The notes under the pieces: generated by a model | Databases searched by the model: none | The model's input: the letters and a program-made list of their open reading frames with translations, nothing else | Told to the model about the DNA's origin: nothing | Made by a program: the position numbers and the translations under genes | In this document: positions 60,246 through 64,000 of the stretch, in pieces | Position numbering within the stretch: the stretch's first letter is position 1 | Layout of the letters: each line of letters starts with the position of its first letter | DNA from: Chitinophaga sp. CF418 | GTDB lineage: Bacteria; Bacteroidota; Bacteroidia; Chitinophagales; Chitinophagaceae | Assembly (NCBI RefSeq): GCF_900142925.1 | Contig: NZ_FRCN01000022.1 | Location: forward strand, 1 to 64,000 | DNA: 64,000 bases | Direction of reading: 5' to 3'

Positions 60246-61499
60246 ATGATCGTCGGAGTTATGGATGAGATAAATTACCACGGGAAAGAGCTGCTGCAAA
60301 GCATTGCCGATGGCAATGAAATTTCTTTTGCCCGCTTCTTCAGGGCTGCGGCTCCTTCGGTATATGCTGATCTTGCTGTTGTCCTGAAGGGAGATGCCCG
60401 ATGCATCAACGCGGTGTTGCAGGAAACCTTCATAATCATCTGGCTGCACAGGGACAAATTGCCGCTTGTGAAAGACCTGGATGCCTATCTCCGCTCTGTA
60501 GCTTTGCAGGAATGTTATAGTTATCTGCAGGACTCATCATCTGAAGAACTGTTTCCCATACCATTCTATGAAGAGGAGATCCCTCCCGAAATACAGCATT
60601 ACAAGGCTTACCAGTCTTTGATCCACGACGCGATCATGTCGATGCCGGAGCAGAGGAGACTGATCTATGAGCTGCACCGCCTGAAGGGGATGACTCCCGC
60701 CCAGATAGCAGCTGCTATGCAGTTGTCAGCAGACACTGTTACTTGCGCCATTAACGCCGTTCACCAGTCCGTAAGGCAATGCCTGAAGGATGTGGCGCAT
60801 AGCAGTGTAACTTCACGTCACAATCAGTGGGTGGTGGAGAAAACAAAGGTGCTGGAGGAACGTCCTCCGGTTATTCCCCCCTTTGACGAGCATTGGATGC
60901 CCATAGTATCAAAAGCTACAGCTATAGACCGTCCTATACCGGCAGACAGCACCCGGATGATAAGGCGCATCTATTCCCATCGCCTCAATTACCTGTACGC
61001 CATTGCCGCGCTTTTATTCCTGATAGTGGGGCCGGGTATTTACCTGATCGTGATGCGCTCTGAGAAATCAGCATCTTTCAGGGCTATGTCGTCCGCCGGC
61101 CCGCATAAATCCAAAGATATCCTGCCCGATGGAACGGAAGTGTGGATGAATAGTGGTAGCGCCGTCAGGTATCCGGCTACATATAGTGTGGCCGGCAGGA
61201 TAGTGGAAGTGGAGGGGGAGGCCAGTTTCCGGGTAGCTGGTAGCGCCAGCCAGCCATTTCATATCCGCGGTTATGAAATATATGCCGATGTAACAGGACC
61301 CCATTTTAATATACATGCCTATACCACCCCTTCACATATGGTCATTACCGCCCTGGGAAGCACCGTCAGGGTACAGACGGAAGGTAAAGACCTGTCCCTG
61401 CTGCCCGGTCAGCAGGCAGATATTAGCCAGGAAGGTACCATTAAAGTCACCCCTGCCGACACCTCCGCTATTGCTGCCTGGAAAGAAGGACTTAAATAA
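60246..61499 (+). CDS. ECF sigma factor fused to FecR-type anti-sigma protein
   Basis: Residues ~10-180 form an ECF sigma factor: region 2 (LQSIADGNEISFARFF ... DAYLRSVALQECYSYL) and region 4 (IMSMPEQRRLIYELHRLKGM with ADTVTCAINAVHQSV). A linker follows, then one membrane helix (residues ~249-271, IAALLFLIVGPGIYLIV) and a periplasmic FecR domain (residues ~285-405, LPDGTEVWMNSGSAVRYP then VEVEGEASFRV). The usual FecR C-terminal DUF4974 part is missing; the protein ends at the AWKEG position. A sigma and anti-sigma in one chain would need cleavage to free the sigma. Start 60261 is also possible. Confidence 0.8.
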   Translation: MIVGVMDEINYHGKELLQSIADGNEISFARFFRAAAPSVYADLAVVLKGDARCINAVLQETFIIIWLHRDKLPLVKDLDAYLRSVALQECYSYLQDSSSEELFPIPFYEEEIPPEIQHYKAYQSLIHDAIMSMPEQRRLIYELHRLKGMTPAQIAAAMQLSADTVTCAINAVHQSVRQCLKDVAHSSVTSRHNQWVVEKTKVLEERPPVIPPFDEHWMPIVSKATAIDRPIPADSTRMIRRIYSHRLNYLYAIAALLFLIVGPGIYLIVMRSEKSASFRAMSSAGPHKSKDILPDGTEVWMNSGSAVRYPATYSVAGRIVEVEGEASFRVAGSASQPFHIRGYEIYADVTGPHFNIHAYTTPSHMVITALGSTVRVQTEGKDLSLLPGQQADISQEGTIKVTPADTSAIAAWKEGLK

Positions 61500-61715
61500 G
61501 TAATTTATTGCAACCCGCCCGGGAATAAGTGTAATTTTACGGTAGATAATGCCAGGGCCAGGAATAATTTTTTCGCCAAAAATTATTGATTTATAGTTGT
61601 TTATATAGCTGTGGGATTCTTATCTGGAAATTATTTTATACCTCAGGCAACCTTTCTTGAAGAGTTCCGTATTAAGTAGGTATAAAGGACAAACGTGAGC
61701 CTCTATTGATAAGCA

Positions 61716-62291
61716 TTGGAACAACTGACTACCATAATACAGGGGTGCATTAATAAACAGCCCAGATGCCAAAAGTTATTGTATGAGCAATACTATGGCT
61801 ATGCTTTTAAGATCGTATTCAGGTACATCTACCGGTATGAAAATGCCAAAGATGTTGTGAACGATGGCTTTGTGAAAGTATTTACCCGTTTTGACAAGTT
61901 CAGTTGCGAGGAATCAGAAGACCAGGAAAAGATGTTGATGGGATGGATCAGGAAGATCATGGTCAATACGGCAATTGATGAACTGAGACGGAAAAATATG
62001 ATACCCGAGATCGGAGGTATACCGGAAGAGGTATGGGAAGTGCCGGATGTAGGACAATCAGCCGAACAGAAATTATATTACAAGGAGTTGATCGTACTGG
62101 TCAAAGAACTACCGCCGTCCTACCAGGTGGTATTCAATATGTATGTAATTGATGGATTCTCCCACCAGGAAATTGCTGATAAACTCAATGTCAGCATTGG
62201 TACCTCAAAGTCAAACCTGGCAAAAGCAAGGGCGTATTTACAAAAAAAATTAAACACAGATATACCTGAAATAGACGTATGCAGCTCCTAG
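61716..62291 (+). CDS. ECF RNA polymerase sigma factor
   Basis: A 191-residue ECF sigma factor: region 2 YENAKDVVNDGFVKVFTRFD and region 4 DGFSHQEIADKLNVSIGTSK. The only usable start is TTG at 61716, since an in-frame TAA lies two codons upstream. It overlaps the next gene by 13 bases, so they are cotranslated. The 216 bases before it show no gene. Confidence 0.85.
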   Translation: MEQLTTIIQGCINKQPRCQKLLYEQYYGYAFKIVFRYIYRYENAKDVVNDGFVKVFTRFDKFSCEESEDQEKMLMGWIRKIMVNTAIDELRRKNMIPEIGGIPEEVWEVPDVGQSAEQKLYYKELIVLVKELPPSYQVVFNMYVIDGFSHQEIADKLNVSIGTSKSNLAKARAYLQKKLNTDIPEIDVCSS

Positions 62292-63688
62292 ACGACGATA
62301 TGGACGAACTTTTCCGCAATGCGGCCTCAGATTATCCCCTGAACACTGGCGGGGGAGACTGGGAAGCTGTGCGGAACAAGTTGCAGCAGGCTGATAATAA
62401 TCAGCAGGGGACAGCTACAGGCGGGCGTACAGGTCGCTGGTGGTTTAGATTCGGTCTCTTTGGGATCATGACTGCACTTCTTCTTGTTACAGCTGTTAAA
62501 GGCCTGTATGATGGGGAACGTCTTCCATCAGGAGATGAGGGCCGGGCATTGTATCATCCTAAGCTGCAGGTACCGGTTAACAGTCATACTACCGGTATAC
62601 AGACAGCACAGGATGTAGTAAACAACAACGAAATTCAGGAAGATCAGCATAGTAAAGAAGCTATAAACGGAAACCAGTTCATTAAAGGAAAAGAAGTTGG
62701 TACCGGTAGCCGCGGTCATCAGGATGCGGATGAACATGTAGTCAGGAATGATAAGCAGAAGGTTACAGTAAGACCTGATCAATATACGGCCGGCCGGTTA
62801 ACAACAGGGGACAGTGAACAATCCTCCGTGAACAGGAAGACAGGGAATACCAATGTACGCGCCAGCGTAATACAGGATGTTCCCATCAGCAGTTATCCTG
62901 CTGCCAGGCCGGGGATAACTGCTGTTAATAATACTCAACTAAGCCTTGATGGCATCAGGGGTACTGCTAACAGGGAGACGTATCCGGCAGTGAATATCCT
63001 GCATGCCAATAACAGGATACCAGTTCTTGCAAAGTCAGACAACAATGTTACGGTGCCGGCTAAAAAGGAGAAGCAGGAGCCAGCTTCTCTGAAAAAGGGA
63101 TTGTATTATGGATTGATCGCAAGCCCGGATATTACTACGGTGAAATTTCAGCGTACTTCCAATGTGGGATATAATGTGGGACTATTAGCTGGTTACAGGT
63201 TCAGTAAAAGACTGGCAGTGGAAACCGGTGTGATATACGAACGCAAATATTATTATTCAGAAGGTAAATATTTCGAGACGAAGAAAACACCATGGCCAGA
63301 TGGAATAAAGCTGATAGATGTGGATGGGTGGTGTAATATGTATGAAATACCACTGAATGTGCGGTATACTTTTGCGACAGGGGCTAAGAGCAGTTGGTAT
63401 GTTAACGGTGGAATGTCATCGTACATCATGAAAAAACAGGGATATAATTATAGTTACGAATACTATGGAACCTATGGAGACCGGAATTGGGTGTATAAAA
63501 AAGCTACCAAAGACTGGTTCTCAAACATGCACCTGGGCGTAGGCTACGAGCGTCCGGTAGGTGTATTAGGAACCCTGCGGGTAGAACCATATGTAATGAT
63601 ACCTGTAAAAGGCATCGGCGTTGGTAATCTGCCCGTAACGAGTGTGGGCATGAACGTTGGCCTGACACGGCCATTACGGCTTAAATAA
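62279..63688 (+). CDS. Inner-membrane-anchored outer-membrane barrel protein
   Basis: A 469-residue protein. The first ~55 residues (MDELFRNAASDYPLNTGG) are acidic and could bind the sigma factor encoded upstream. One membrane helix lies at residues ~62-80 (GLFGIMTALLLVTAVKGL). A long Asn/Asp/Gln-rich linker (about 85-270) follows, then a beta-barrel (from GLYYGLIASPDITTV) ending in VGLTRPLRLK. The arrangement suggests a link between inner and outer membrane. It overlaps the sigma gene and probably acts as its anti-sigma factor. Confidence 0.7.
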   Translation: MQLLDDDMDELFRNAASDYPLNTGGGDWEAVRNKLQQADNNQQGTATGGRTGRWWFRFGLFGIMTALLLVTAVKGLYDGERLPSGDEGRALYHPKLQVPVNSHTTGIQTAQDVVNNNEIQEDQHSKEAINGNQFIKGKEVGTGSRGHQDADEHVVRNDKQKVTVRPDQYTAGRLTTGDSEQSSVNRKTGNTNVRASVIQDVPISSYPAARPGITAVNNTQLSLDGIRGTANRETYPAVNILHANNRIPVLAKSDNNVTVPAKKEKQEPASLKKGLYYGLIASPDITTVKFQRTSNVGYNVGLLAGYRFSKRLAVETGVIYERKYYYSEGKYFETKKTPWPDGIKLIDVDGWCNMYEIPLNVRYTFATGAKSSWYVNGGMSSYIMKKQGYNYSYEYYGTYGDRNWVYKKATKDWFSNMHLGVGYERPVGVLGTLRVEPYVMIPVKGIGVGNLPVTSVGMNVGLTRPLRLK

Positions 63689-63714
63689 GAACCGTACTTA
63701 ATAAGAATTATAAC

Positions 63715-64000
63715 ATGACGCGAAGAAAATTGATCATTCTCGCAGGGGCATTGCTTTGCCTTATAGCGGCGGGAACAGGATACTATTTGTATAATAAACC
63801 GAGAACTTCCGCAGCAGCGTCCCGCACAGATAAACATATCAGTGCGCAGAAACTGTATGAAGAATTTGCCAGTAATGAACAGCAGGCCAACACCAATTAT
63901 GTGAACAAGGTGGTGGAAGTGAAAGGTACTATCACTGACATACAGAAAACAGGAACATCGGTATCCCTATTACTCGCAGGAGATGGAAATGGTGCAGGAG
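63715..64000 (+). CDS. OB-fold tRNA_anti-like exported protein, 3' end outside window
   Basis: The frame starts with a membrane or signal helix (LIILAGALLCLIAAGTGYYL). A region beginning ISAQKLYEEFASNEQQANTN and YVNKVVEVKGTITDI matches the tRNA_anti-like OB-fold proteins of Bacteroidota. It is cut at position 64000. It follows the barrel gene by 26 bases and may belong to the same operon. Confidence 0.75.
   Translation, partial: MTRRKLIILAGALLCLIAAGTGYYLYNKPRTSAAASRTDKHISAQKLYEEFASNEQQANTNYVNKVVEVKGTITDIQKTGTSVSLLLAGDGNGAG

Noticed and set aside
1..64000. CRISPR arrays, rRNA genes, intact insertion sequences
   Set aside because: No regularly spaced repeats with unique spacers, rRNA sequence or transposase gene were seen.

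Overview
The window looks like part of a Bacteroidota chromosome, most likely a Chitinophaga-type member of the Chitinophagaceae. The signs are promoter boxes of the TAnnTTTG type, a DUF4249 lipoprotein beside a TonB-dependent receptor, LytS/LytTR signalling, ECF sigma factors with FecR-type partners, AraC regulators and outer-membrane beta-barrels. It falls into two parts: a contractile-tailed (Mu/P2-like) prophage from the left edge to about 37.4 kb, and ordinary chromosomal genes from about 37.6 kb to the right edge. No integrase, transposase or att site is visible, so the left end of the prophage lies outside the window.

Prophage, early part (1-10.9 kb): small accessory genes, then about 950 bases without a convincing protein gene. 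That stretch holds two complete CAU-anticodon tRNAs, one tRNA-like RNA with an enlarged anticodon arm, and many strong hairpins. Next comes a replication and recombination module: a beta-clamp-like protein, a winged-helix replication initiator carrying 12-bp iterons inside its gene (probable phage origin), a DnaC-type helicase loader, a C5-cytosine DNA methyltransferase, SSB and a NinG-like protein, followed by tightly overlapping small genes.

Prophage, late part (10.9-35.9 kb): a two-TM membrane protein, a GpZ-like tail protein, terminase small and large subunits, a DnaA-domain-IV-like protein, a gpW-like connector, portal, a fused prohead protease and major capsid, decoration and head-tail proteins, sheath, tube, tail chaperone with a textbook -1 frameshift site, tape measure, baseplate proteins U, X, D, V, gp25, J and I, fibre proteins, a 1068-residue secreted SGNH-hydrolase protein, and a lysis cassette. 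The terminase large subunit has an in-frame amber codon at codon 458, so the prophage may be defective. The right end (36-37.4 kb) carries small regulatory genes and an XRE repressor with a palindromic operator and an apparently leaderless promoter.

Chromosome (37.6-64 kb): two FkbM-type methyltransferases, RtcB RNA ligase, a metallo-beta-lactamase-fold hydrolase, an AraC remnant beside a lipoprotein, a copper-resistance operon (His-rich protein, DUF3347 protein, multicopper oxidase fused to a beta-barrel-like tail), an outer-membrane barrel protein, AraC regulators, an AraC-MGMT fusion, an inositol-phosphatase-like enzyme, the DUF4249/TonB receptor pair, a LytS/LytTR two-component system, a histone-H1-like protein, an LigD lacking the phosphoesterase domain, and an SDR enzyme. 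The right end has an unusual ECF-sigma/FecR fusion in one polypeptide, followed by a second ECF sigma factor with an inner-membrane-anchored beta-barrel partner.
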